A stretch of 20,518 nt of DNA from a virus: IMG/VR virus record IMGVR_UViG_3300029319_000471, positions 4,605 to 25,122 of that record. One strand, given 5' to 3'. A program made the translations under genes and the position numbers. The notes below the pieces were generated by a model, which made no database searches, was not told the DNA's origin, and was given only the letters and a program-made list of their open reading frames with translations. Positions 6,809-14,633 of the stretch are shown here, one piece after another (the first letter of the stretch is position 1; each line of letters opens with the position of its first letter).

Positions 6809-7383
6809 TGGCAATACCAGTATCTGAACTACAATCCATCAATCCAGGTTCAGTAATAGAACTTTTTGTTCTTGAATTAAATACAACCTTACATGGCTCA
6901 AACACCATATATCGTTTTCATAATGGTGCAAATATGAACGCAAATGGACAAGTTGTTTGGGCTGGCAACTCTTATCTGAGATTTCCTATTGAGTGTACTG
7001 GCTTTGAATTTGGTTCAACAGGAACTTTACCTAGACCAACAATTACAATAAGTAATATTCTTGGAACGATAACTGCCATCATGCAAGATGTAAATACAAC
7101 GACTGTTGGTAATGATTTGAATGGTGCAAAATTTACAAGAATAAGGACTTTGGCACGTTTTTTAGATGCTGTTAATTTTACTGGTAATACAAATCCATTT
7201 GGGACACCTGATCCAACAGCAGAGTTTCCACAAGAAATATATTTTTTAGATCGTAAAGTTACTGAGAATAGAAATATAGTAACTTGGGAAGCTCAATCTG
7301 CTTTAGACTTAGTAAATGTAAAACTACCCAAAAGAATTGCAACAAGAGCTATTTTTCCTGGTATTGGAGCATTTTTAGGATGA
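6808..7383 (+). CDS. Minor tail protein, gpL-like, lacking the C-terminal Fe-S part
   Basis: A 191-residue L-family tail-tip protein. It has the N-terminal 'SELQSINPGSVIELFVLEL', 'YRFHNGANMNANGQVVWAGNSYLRFPIECTGFEFGSTGTLPRPTITISN', and a late 'FPQEIYFLDRKVTENRNIVTWEAQSALDLVNVKLPKR' that matches the conserved middle of the family. It ends 'IATRAIFPGIGAFLG'. Lambda gpL is 232 aa and carries a Cys-rich [4Fe-4S] domain after this point. Here only one Cys is visible, in the N-terminal half, so the cluster domain is missing. The end overlaps the next start (ATGA), which argues against a recent break. Similar short versions may be normal in this phage group. Confidence 0.82.
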   Translation: MAIPVSELQSINPGSVIELFVLELNTTLHGSNTIYRFHNGANMNANGQVVWAGNSYLRFPIECTGFEFGSTGTLPRPTITISNILGTITAIMQDVNTTTVGNDLNGAKFTRIRTLARFLDAVNFTGNTNPFGTPDPTAEFPQEIYFLDRKVTENRNIVTWEAQSALDLVNVKLPKRIATRAIFPGIGAFLG

Positions 7384-8087
7384 ATTGGAAAGCTACTGCT
7401 TTAGAACACGCAAAAAAAGATGCACCATATGAATCATGTGGTTTAGTAGCTGTATATAAAGGAAAAGAAAAATATTATCCTTGTAAAAATCTTGCTGAAG
7501 AGTTAGGAGAACAATTTATTTTAGATCCTGATGATTGGATAAATGCTGAAGATCAAGGCGAAATTGTAGCTGTATTTCACAGCCATCCAGATCATCCTCC
7601 TTATCCTAGTGATGCTGACCTTGCAAGTTGTGAATATTTAGATTTACCCTTTTACATTGTCACTCCAGAAACAGAACAATGGTATTATTTCGAACCATCA
7701 GGCTATAAAAAAGAACTTATTGGTAGGCAATGGGTTTGGGGTGTTCAAGATTGTTGGAGTATAATTGAAAATTGGTATCAAAAGAATAAAGGCATAAAAT
7801 TAAAACATTGGGATAGGCCAAAAAGTCCAAAACAATTTAGTCAAAATCCATTGTTTGAATCTGGTTTGCCATTAACAGGTTTTGTTGAATTAGAAAATAC
7901 GATAGATTTAGAGGAAGGTGATGTTTTACTTATGGATACAACTAAAACAGGTAATTTAGATCATGTAGCATTGTATTTAGGAAATCAAACTATTCTTCAG
8001 CATTGTGTGAAAAAACTTAGTTGCAGAGAACTGTATGACCAAGCACATATAGACTGTACAAAGAAAAGGTATAGATATGTTAAGTAA
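7380..8087 (+). CDS. Tail-tip peptidase, gpK-like: JAMM plus NlpC/P60
   Basis: A 235-residue two-domain enzyme. An in-frame opening exists upstream from 7284, but ATG at 7380 overlaps the L-like stop and gives the expected N-terminus MNWKATALEHAKKDAPYESCG. The N-terminal JAB/MPN domain has the JAMM zinc ligands: E18, H67-S-H69 and S77xxD80. The C-terminal NlpC/P60 domain has a candidate Cys125 (GVQDCW), His195 (LDHVALYLG) and a third polar residue near His208. In lambda, K is a tail-tip assembly protein. The NlpC/P60 half is thought to cut peptidoglycan peptides during tail passage through the wall, while the substrate of the JAMM half is unknown. Both active sites look intact. Confidence 0.88.
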   Translation: MNWKATALEHAKKDAPYESCGLVAVYKGKEKYYPCKNLAEELGEQFILDPDDWINAEDQGEIVAVFHSHPDHPPYPSDADLASCEYLDLPFYIVTPETEQWYYFEPSGYKKELIGRQWVWGVQDCWSIIENWYQKNKGIKLKHWDRPKSPKQFSQNPLFESGLPLTGFVELENTIDLEEGDVLLMDTTKTGNLDHVALYLGNQTILQHCVKKLSCRELYDQAHIDCTKKRYRYVK

Positions 8088-8658
8088 AATAACAGTTTAT
8101 GGTAGATTAGCTCGTTTTTTAGGACAGCGTACTTTTGAAGCTGAAATAAATTCATCAGTAGATGCAATTCGGTTTTTATTAGCAAATTTTCCTAAATTAC
8201 AATCACACATGATAGAGCAAAATTACTGTATAAAAGTTGGTAATTATAGTATTGATGAAAATGAAATAGAAATGCCTGTGGGTAGTCAACATATAAAAAT
8301 AGTACCTGTTGTTGCTGGTTCAAAACGTGGTATTGGCAAATTTATTGCAGGAATTGCTATTGTAGGTTTTGTTGTAGCTACAGGTGGTGTTGGTGCTTTA
8401 GGTATAGCAGGAGGAACTGGTTTTTTAGCAGCAGCAGGAAATATTGGTATTTATTTAGCATTATCAGGTGCATCAGAAATGATAAGTCCTACGCCAAAAC
8501 CCCCTGGAGTTTCAGATGACCCTCAACAACGTAATTTTTCTTTTAATGGTGTACAAAATACTGGCAGGGCTGGTGTAGCAATACCTGTTGTTTATGGTGA
8601 AATATTTACAGGGTCATTAGTTGTGTCTGCTGGTATAGACACTGAGGACATTTTATAG
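8077..8658 (+). CDS. Tail tip assembly protein, gpI-like
   Basis: A 193-residue lambda gpI family protein. The N-terminal half resembles a ubiquitin-like fold ('KITVYGRLARFLGQRTFEAEINSSVDAIRFLLANFPKLQSHM'). A hydrophobic segment follows ('GKFIAGIAIVGFVVATGGVGALGIAGGTGFLAAAG'), then 'MISPTPKPPGVSDDPQQRNFSFNGVQNTGRAGVAIPVVYGE', the conserved hallmark of this family. It overlaps the K-like gene by 11 nt and precedes the J-like gene by 9 nt, keeping the lambda K-I-J order. Gly/Ala-rich hydrophobic segments in this family are thought to matter for tip assembly or membrane contact; that role is from family knowledge. Confidence 0.85.
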   Translation: MLSKITVYGRLARFLGQRTFEAEINSSVDAIRFLLANFPKLQSHMIEQNYCIKVGNYSIDENEIEMPVGSQHIKIVPVVAGSKRGIGKFIAGIAIVGFVVATGGVGALGIAGGTGFLAAAGNIGIYLALSGASEMISPTPKPPGVSDDPQQRNFSFNGVQNTGRAGVAIPVVYGEIFTGSLVVSAGIDTEDIL

Positions 8659-8667
8659 GAGAAAATT

Positions 8668-11600
8668 ATGCCTTTTTTCGGTAGTTCTGGTTTTGTTTCT
8701 GGTGATCCTGGTGATGCTGATCAAACTACAGGTTTAATTGGTCTTATAAATTCCTTAAGAAATGGAGATGCAGTAGAAAGTAGACAGGCTATTAATATTA
8801 TAGAGGCAATCTCAGAAGGTGAAATAGAGGGTTTTCCATCAGCAGCAGGATTAACAAAAGGAACTGACGCATACAATAGAGCAGCGTTAAAAGATATATT
8901 TTTAGGAAAAACACCTATTGTAAAAGCAAGTGCAAATTCAAATAATATTTTAGATTCTGATTTTAATTTTCAAAATATAAAATTTGAACCGCGTTTTGGT
9001 ACAAGTAATCAAACATTTATAAAAGCAATAAGTGAAATTGAAACTGAACAAGCAGTTGGTGTGGCAGTTACAAATGCTCAATCAGTAACAAGAACAATAA
9101 CTCAATCAGATATTGACGCTATAAGAATAACAATACGTTTTGATGCCTTAATAAATATAAATCCTGACGATGGTAAAAATTTAGGATCTACTGCTGCCGC
9201 ATTTATAATACTTACACAAAATAATGGAACTACTACAACTTTTAATGAAACTACAAATCCAGAGTTAAGAACAAGGGGAAAATCAAGAAATGCTTATAGT
9301 AGGGATTATTTACTGAATATACCTAACAACGCATCTTTTCCAATACAGGTAACAGTAGGAAGAACTTCGCCAGATAATAGTACAACTCAAAGAACTAATA
9401 CTTTTTCTTGGGTATCATTTACAAAAATCATTGATGAACAAAGACCTTATCCTGATATAGCACATCTGTATTTGCGTTTTGATTCTCAACAATTTCCTTC
9501 TATACCATCTCGGATGTATAGAATCCGTGGTGTAAAAATTAAAATTCCACATAATGCAACAGTAGATCAAACGAATGGAAGATTAATTTATACTGGAACT
9601 TTTAATGGAACGCTTACTACTACAAAACATTGGACAAGCGATCCAGCTTTTATATTATTTAACTTACTCACGGAAACTCGTTTTGGGTTAGGAGATCATA
9701 TTACTGAAGCTCAACTTGATAAATTTGCTTTTTATAGTGCTTCTGTATATTGTTCTGAATTAGTAGACGATGGCAATGGTGGTCAAGAACCACGTTTTTC
9801 TTGTAATACGATTTTACAAAAACGTGAAGATGCTTACGAAACAATTCAAGCATTAAGTTCTGTAATGAGAGGCATGACATTTTGGAGTGCAGGATCTTTG
9901 TCACTCACTCAGGATAGACCTACTGATCCATCATATTTGTTTAATTTATCTAATGTAACTCAAGAAGGATTTACATATTCTGGTACAAGTTTAAAAACAA
10001 GATCAACTGTTGTATCTGTATCTTATTTTGATATGGAAAATCAAGAATTAAATTTTGAAACTGTAGAAGATACCAATGCAAAAAATAAGTATGGAATTAT
10101 TCAAAAAAAAGTAACAGGATTCGGTTGTAGTTCTAGAAATCAAGCTAGAAGATTAGGTAGATTTATACTTTTTGAGGAACAAAATTCTACAGAAACTATT
10201 AGTTTTGCTACTGGACTCGCAGAAGGAGTAATTGTAAGACCAGGACAGGTTATAGAAGTAAGCGACCCAGTTAGGGCAGGGCTAAGAAGAGGTGGTCGAA
10301 TTAGTGCTGCTACAACCACAACAATTACTGTTGATGACACAGCAGACACCGATTTAGATAGCACAAACAGTCCAACACTAAGTGTTGTTATGCCTGATGG
10401 GTCAGTAGAAACTAAAACTGTAAGTAGTATTTCTGGGGCTGTGATCACAGTATCTTCTGCTTTTTCATCTGCTCCAAATTCTAATAGTGTTTGGATTTTA
10501 GAAAATAATACTTTACAAACTACTCAATGGAGAGTTGTTAGTGTTACTGAAGATAAGGATAATTATGCAATAACTGGAACGTCTTATAATTCAGGAAAAT
10601 ATGCGTTTATTGAAGATGGATCACCATTACCAGTGCGTAATATTACTATATTAAATGAATTAGTAGATGCACCTTCAAACCCTTTAGTACAAGAAGAATT
10701 TTTTGTAGAGGGTACAACGGCTAGAACAAGATTAAATATTAGTTTTAACTCAGTACAGAGGGCTGTTGGTTATGAATTACAATTTAGATTGGATGATGGC
10801 AATTTTAGTGTAATAAGAACAAGTAGTAATGAAATTGAAATTTTAGACTCACTTAAAGGTGTTTATGAATTTAAACTATTTAGTATTAATGCTGTACTTG
10901 AAACTTCAGCAAAGCCACAGACATTTACATTTAATGCTTTAGGTAAAACTGCTCTACCTAGTGATGTTACTGGATTAACAGCAGAACCTATAAGCGATAA
11001 GTTAGTTAGATTACGTTGGAACCTGTCTACAGATCTTGACGTGACCCACGGTGGCCGAGTTTACGTGAGGCATACTACAGATAGTACAGGAAATGGCAGC
11101 TTTTCTAACGCTACTGACCTTATCGAAGCACTCGCAGGAAACACCACAACTGCGGAAGTTCCTTATTTAGAAGGAGAATATATTCTTAAGTTTCAAGATG
11201 ATGGCGGTAGATTTAGTGCTGGAGAAACGAGTGTAATTATAGATTTACCAGATAATCTTGCACCTTTAATAGCTTTAACAAGACGAGAAGATTTAGATGT
11301 CCCTAAATTTCAAGGAACAAAAACTAACGTAGCTTTTGATGCTATAACAAATTCTTTGAATTTAACTGGTGTAGGTCTGTTTGATGCCGTTACAGATTTT
11401 GATTTAGTAGGTTCCGTAGATGATTTAGGAGGTATTGCACCATTAGGTACATACGAATTTGGCGGTGCAGCAGGAACATCTTTCTTAGATTTAGGTTCTG
11501 TGTTCAGTCTTGATTTAAAACGTCATTTTTTGACAGAAGCATTTTTCCCATCAGACCAATTCGATTCAATCACAGATATAGATGCAAGAGTTGATTTTGA

Positions 11601-12087
11601 TGGGGCAACGGCCACAAAAGTAAATGCTGAAATGTTAGTAGCTGTTACGCAGGATAATCCATCTTCTGGATCGCCTACATATACAGCGTTCCAGACATTT
11701 GCCAATGGTACTTACAAAGGTAGAGGATTTAAATTTAAAGTTAATTTAACAAGTGATGATCCTGACCAAGATATAAAAGTATCTCAACTAGGTTATACAG
11801 CCTCGTTCCAAAGAAGGACTGAACAAAGCACAACAGCAATAGCATCTGGTTCTGGATCTAAAAATATTGTCTTTAGTCACCCTTTCTTTACAGGGACTTC
11901 TGCTATAGGTGGAGTAAATTCAAATTTACCTTCTATTGGAATAACTGCACAGAATATGGCTAGTGGTGATTTCTTTGAATTATCTAATATTAGCGGTACA
12001 GGATTTACTGTTCATTTTAAAAATTCATCAAATGCTTCGATTGATAGAAATTTCACTTATCAGGCTGTCGGATTTGGTAAGGGATGA
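8668..12087 (+). CDS. Tail tip attachment protein, gpJ-like (central fibre / host specificity)
   Basis: A 1139-residue host-range protein at the tail tip. The N-terminal hub region has 'SRQAINIIEAISEGEIEGFP' and 'ALKDIFLGKTPIV'. The conserved tip domain around 321-417 has 'DPAFILFNLLTETRFGLGDHI' and 'FSCNTILQKREDAYETIQAL'. Two fibronectin-III-like beta domains lie near 675-860 ('LNISFNSVQRAVGYELQF', 'VRLRWNLSTDLDVTHGG'). The C-terminal receptor-facing part ends in a beta-rich 'FTYQAVGFGKG' typical of tail-fibre ends. Translation starts with a good Shine-Dalgarno site (AGGAGA, 8657-8662), rare in this operon. Residues about 789-831 are encoded by an unusually GC-rich stretch, which suggests domain exchange. 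Confidence 0.88.
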   Translation: MPFFGSSGFVSGDPGDADQTTGLIGLINSLRNGDAVESRQAINIIEAISEGEIEGFPSAAGLTKGTDAYNRAALKDIFLGKTPIVKASANSNNILDSDFNFQNIKFEPRFGTSNQTFIKAISEIETEQAVGVAVTNAQSVTRTITQSDIDAIRITIRFDALININPDDGKNLGSTAAAFIILTQNNGTTTTFNETTNPELRTRGKSRNAYSRDYLLNIPNNASFPIQVTVGRTSPDNSTTQRTNTFSWVSFTKIIDEQRPYPDIAHLYLRFDSQQFPSIPSRMYRIRGVKIKIPHNATVDQTNGRLIYTGTFNGTLTTTKHWTSDPAFILFNLLTETRFGLGDHITEAQLDKFAFYSASVYCSELVDDGNGGQEPRFSCNTILQKREDAYETIQALSSVMRGMTFWSAGSLSLTQDRPTDPSYLFNLSNVTQEGFTYSGTSLKTRSTVVSVSYFDMENQELNFETVEDTNAKNKYGIIQKKVTGFGCSSRNQARRLGRFILFEEQNSTETISFATGLAEGVIVRPGQVIEVSDPVRAGLRRGGRISAATTTTITVDDTADTDLDSTNSPTLSVVMPDGSVETKTVSSISGAVITVSSAFSSAPNSNSVWILENNTLQTTQWRVVSVTEDKDNYAITGTSYNSGKYAFIEDGSPLPVRNITILNELVDAPSNPLVQEEFFVEGTTARTRLNISFNSVQRAVGYELQFRLDDGNFSVIRTSSNEIEILDSLKGVYEFKLFSINAVLETSAKPQTFTFNALGKTALPSDVTGLTAEPISDKLVRLRWNLSTDLDVTHGGRVYVRHTTDSTGNGSFSNATDLIEALAGNTTTAEVPYLEGEYILKFQDDGGRFSAGETSVIIDLPDNLAPLIALTRREDLDVPKFQGTKTNVAFDAITNSLNLTGVGLFDAVTDFDLVGSVDDLGGIAPLGTYEFGGAAGTSFLDLGSVFSLDLKRHFLTEAFFPSDQFDSITDIDARVDFDGATATKVNAEMLVAVTQDNPSSGSPTYTAFQTFANGTYKGRGFKFKVNLTSDDPDQDIKVSQLGYTASFQRRTEQSTTAIASGSGSKNIVFSHPFFTGTSAIGGVNSNLPSIGITAQNMASGDFFELSNISGTGFTVHFKNSSNASIDRNFTYQAVGFGKG

Positions 12088-12112
12088 TAAAATAAAATAA
12101 AATATTACCGAA

Positions 12113-12742
12113 ATGGCAAGAGTCAACAGTACAACAAAAGAAACAGGTAATAATTTTAATGTATCTAACGGAACAGGTGCTGCGGTTCGTGCAGGGATAA
12201 ATGATATTTTTACAGCCTTAAGAACGATTAACTCTGCAAGTGGAGATCCATCAGGAGATGCAAATGTAGTTCAGTTCCAGCCTCATATAGATTCATCAAC
12301 AAATTTACTAAAAATTTGTACTTCTGTATCTTCTGGAACAGGTACATTTACAACTATTGGAAATATTACACAAGCTAATTTGGGTCTAGCTCCAGTTGCA
12401 GGAGCAACATTTACTGGAGATGTTATACATAACTACACAACAGCTTTACAAATACCCGTTGGAACCACTGCACAAAGACCTAGTTCCCCATCGACAGGAG
12501 ATTTTAGATTCAACAGTACAACCTCCTCTGCTGAAATATATAATGGATCAGCCTTTACTGCTGTAGGGGGCGGGGCGGGAGCAACCGGCTCGGGCGGCGA
12601 TGAGGTGTTCTTCGAGTCGGACACAAATGTAACGACATCATATTCGATAAGTTCTGGCAAGAATGCGCACACCGTATCGCCTATTATTAACAATGGTGTC
12701 ACTGTAACTGTGCCTTCTGGCAGTTTACTTGTTATTCTTTAA
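12113..12742 (+). CDS. Tail fibre protein with conserved C-terminal module
   Basis: A 209-residue fibre-type protein. The N-terminus 'RVNSTTKETGNNFNVSNGTGAAVRAGINDIFTALRTINSASGDPSG' is a common marine-phage fibre opening. The middle has short repeats such as 'APVAGATFTGDV', and 'GTTAQRPSSPSTGDFRFNSTTSSAEIYNGSAFTAV' is a shared fibre linker. The C-terminus after a Gly-rich hinge ('GDEVFFESDTNVTTSYSISSGKNA...VTVPSGSLLVIL') resembles a module found at the ends of many cyanophage fibre proteins (memory). The hinge is encoded by about 40 bases at roughly 80% GC (12561-12600), in sharp contrast to its surroundings. It is the first gene of the fibre cluster and probably builds side fibres. Confidence 0.72.
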   Translation: MARVNSTTKETGNNFNVSNGTGAAVRAGINDIFTALRTINSASGDPSGDANVVQFQPHIDSSTNLLKICTSVSSGTGTFTTIGNITQANLGLAPVAGATFTGDVIHNYTTALQIPVGTTAQRPSSPSTGDFRFNSTTSSAEIYNGSAFTAVGGGAGATGSGGDEVFFESDTNVTTSYSISSGKNAHTVSPIINNGVTVTVPSGSLLVIL

Positions 12743-12744
12743 TT

Positions 12745-13677
12745 ATGGCTTTAAACATTAACGGCACTACTGGTATTTCTGGAGTTGATGGATCAGCTTC
12801 CGCACCAGCATTAACAGGAACAGACAGTAATACAGGAATAAATTTTGCATCTGATACTGTCAATATAAATACAGGTGGATCGACTAGAGCAACTGTTGAT
12901 TCATCTGGAAGATTTGGTGTAGGTACAACAAGTCCACAACAAGAACTTCATGTTGTAGGTGATTCAGATGCCTGTGTAAGATTAACTTGTACTGATGGAG
13001 GTGTAGCTAGTTTTCAATTAGGTGATGCAAGTGATACTGTAATTGGTGGTATTTCTCTTGATTCTTCGGATAACAGTGTTCAATTTAGAGGAAACAATAA
13101 TACTGAACGTATGCGTTTAGATACATCTGGAAGGCTTCTTATAGGAACTAGTACTGAAACTTTTGCACAAGTTTGTCTTAAAGTTAATGCAGCTACAGCA
13201 CAACCATTTTCTATAAATGACTCAGGTAATAATTCTAGCTTGACATCAAGAATTGGTTTTAGAACAGGAAATACTCAAGTTGGAACTATTAAATCAGATC
13301 AAAGCTCAACACAATACAATACAAGTTCCGATTACAGACTAAAGGAAAATGCTGTTGCAATATCTGATGGTATTACAAGAGTAAAAACTTTAAAACCTTA
13401 TAAATTTAATTGGATAGTTGATGAAACAGATACAGTTATTGATGGATTTTTTGCACATGAAGTAAGTAATGTTGTCCCAGAAGCAATAAGTGGTACGAAA
13501 GACCAAGTTGCGGACTCTGCTGATGTAGCCAGAGGAGATGCTATGAAAGTTGGCGATCCAGTTTATCAACAAATAGATCAAAGTAAACTTGTGCCTTTAC
13601 TTACTGCTGCATTACAAGAAGCTATTGCTAAAATTGAAGTATTGGAAACAAAAGTAGCTGCTTTGGAGGCTGCATAA
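12745..13677 (+). CDS. Tail fibre with C-terminal peptidase S74 auto-cleaving chaperone
   Basis: A 310-residue fibre. The N-terminal half is a repetitive beta region ('ALNINGTTGISGVDGSASAPA', 'RATVDSSGRFGVGTTSPQQELHVVG', 'MRLDTSGRLLIGT'). The C-terminal part from about residue 194 is an intramolecular chaperone of the peptidase S74 family: 'SSDYRLKENAVAI' contains the Ser195/Lys200 pair expected for self-cleavage just before Ser195, followed by 'RVKTLKPYKFNW', 'GFFAHEVSNVVPEAISG' and a terminal coiled coil 'LQEAIAKIEVLETKVAALEA'. In characterised phages this domain helps trimerise the fibre and is then cut off. Cleavage would leave a mature fibre of about 194 aa. The start follows TAA-TT-ATG. 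Confidence 0.85.
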   Translation: MALNINGTTGISGVDGSASAPALTGTDSNTGINFASDTVNINTGGSTRATVDSSGRFGVGTTSPQQELHVVGDSDACVRLTCTDGGVASFQLGDASDTVIGGISLDSSDNSVQFRGNNNTERMRLDTSGRLLIGTSTETFAQVCLKVNAATAQPFSINDSGNNSSLTSRIGFRTGNTQVGTIKSDQSSTQYNTSSDYRLKENAVAISDGITRVKTLKPYKFNWIVDETDTVIDGFFAHEVSNVVPEAISGTKDQVADSADVARGDAMKVGDPVYQQIDQSKLVPLLTAALQEAIAKIEVLETKVAALEAA

Positions 13678-14190
13678 ATGACCGCTAAGATTAAACTAAA
13701 CGCAGCGTCAGGGGGTGGGTCAGTAAGCCTTGAAGCGCCAACATCTACAACAGGAAATGCGAATGTAGAATTTAAACTACCAATAGCTGATGGAACATCT
13801 GGACAAGCTGTGACTACAAATGCTAGTGGTCAATTAGCTTTTTCTTCTATTTCTTCAAATATTATTTTTGCAGAGGCGGTTGTTGATGGAAATAATGGAA
13901 GTCCGTCTGTCACTAGAAGCACTGGCTTTGGCTCTATAACGGATAATGGATCAGGAGATTACACTTTAGCTCTTAGTTCAGCACAGGCAGATGCTAATTA
14001 TACTTTTTTAGTTTCTACTGGTTTCCACGCAAATGGTGCTGCTGCCGTTAGTGCTGTTACTGAAAGAAATCAATCAAATGGTAATGAAAGAGCCAACACC
14101 ACAACTGCTGTGAATTTTGGAACTGTTAATTCATCTGGCAATGGTGTTGATGCCTTTGGTAATATTTTTGTAGCTTGTATGAGGGGTTAA
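13678..14190 (+). CDS. Tail fibre / virion structural protein
   Basis: A 170-residue protein opening 'TAKIKLNAASGGGSVSLEAPTST' and 'NVEFKLPIADGTSGQAVTTNASGQLAFSS', a widely shared N-terminal module of marine-phage fibre-like proteins (recalled). A variable beta-rich C-terminal part follows ('FAEAVVDGNNGSPSVTRSTGFGSITDNGSGDYTLALSSAQADANYTFLVSTG') and may be the receptor-facing region. The ATG comes directly after the S74-fibre stop (TAAATG). The first 60 or so bases are notably GC-rich compared with the rest, which suggests that the N-terminal module is exchanged between genes. No enzymatic motif is visible. Confidence 0.65.
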   Translation: MTAKIKLNAASGGGSVSLEAPTSTTGNANVEFKLPIADGTSGQAVTTNASGQLAFSSISSNIIFAEAVVDGNNGSPSVTRSTGFGSITDNGSGDYTLALSSAQADANYTFLVSTGFHANGAAAVSAVTERNQSNGNERANTTTAVNFGTVNSSGNGVDAFGNIFVACMRG

Positions 14191-14193
14191 ATT

Positions 14194-14631
14194 ATGAGCA
14201 AAGTTATTTTTACAAATTCAGATGGCACAGTAAGCATAATGACACCAATAGAGGGTACTGCGGAAGAATGTGCAAAAAGAGATTTACCAGATGGAACTTC
14301 TTATGAAATAGTAGATGATTCTGTTATTCCAACTGATAGAAGTTTTAGAAATGCTTGGAAGCAAAATAGTAAAACAATAGAAACAGATATGGCAAAAGCA
14401 AGAGAAATACATAAGACAAACATAAGGACAGCAAGAGCTATAAAATTTTCTGAATTAGATGTTGAATTTCAAAAAGCATTAGAGACATCATCTAGCACTA
14501 CTGATATAGTTAGTAAGAAGCAAGCATTAAGGGATGCCCCTGCTGATTCTGGTATAGCATCTGCTAATACTGAGGCGGAACTTAAAGCACAATGGAACAC
14601 CTCTATTCTTGGAGATTCACCTTATAGTTAA
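14194..14631 (+). CDS. Tail-fibre-associated protein (fibre assembly-like)
   Basis: A 145-residue protein that is helical and charged, unlike its beta-rich neighbours. It opens with 'KVIFTNSDGTVSIMTPIEG' and 'DLPDGTSYEIVDDSVIPTDRSFRNAWK', then long helices 'DMAKAREIHKTNIRTARAIKFSELDVEFQKALE' and 'DIVSKKQALRDAPADSGI', ending in 'ELKAQWNTSILGDSPYS'. The 'DR.FRNAW', 'MAKAREIHK.NIR.AR' and 'KQALRDAPAD' patterns occur in phage proteins beside fibre genes, often described as fibre-assembly or accessory proteins. The role is inferred from neighbourhood. It joins both neighbours by TAA-TT(A)-ATG junctions. Confidence 0.65.
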   Translation: MSKVIFTNSDGTVSIMTPIEGTAEECAKRDLPDGTSYEIVDDSVIPTDRSFRNAWKQNSKTIETDMAKAREIHKTNIRTARAIKFSELDVEFQKALETSSSTTDIVSKKQALRDAPADSGIASANTEAELKAQWNTSILGDSPYS

Positions 14632-14633
14632 TT

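Noticed and set aside
7284-7379. N-terminal extension of the K-like peptidase
   Set aside because: It lies inside the L-like gene in another frame and reads Cys/Lys-rich non-family sequence. The ATG at 7380 overlaps the L stop and gives the normal N-terminus.
10140-10448. 102-aa minus-strand ORF inside the J-like gene
   Set aside because: Shadow frame with Val/Ser-rich, low-complexity product mirroring Thr/Asp-rich coding on the plus strand.
12088-12102. Three TAAAA tandem copies between the J-like and fibre genes
   Set aside because: Short AT-rich repeat in a 25-nt gap; no structure or known signal, likely chance.
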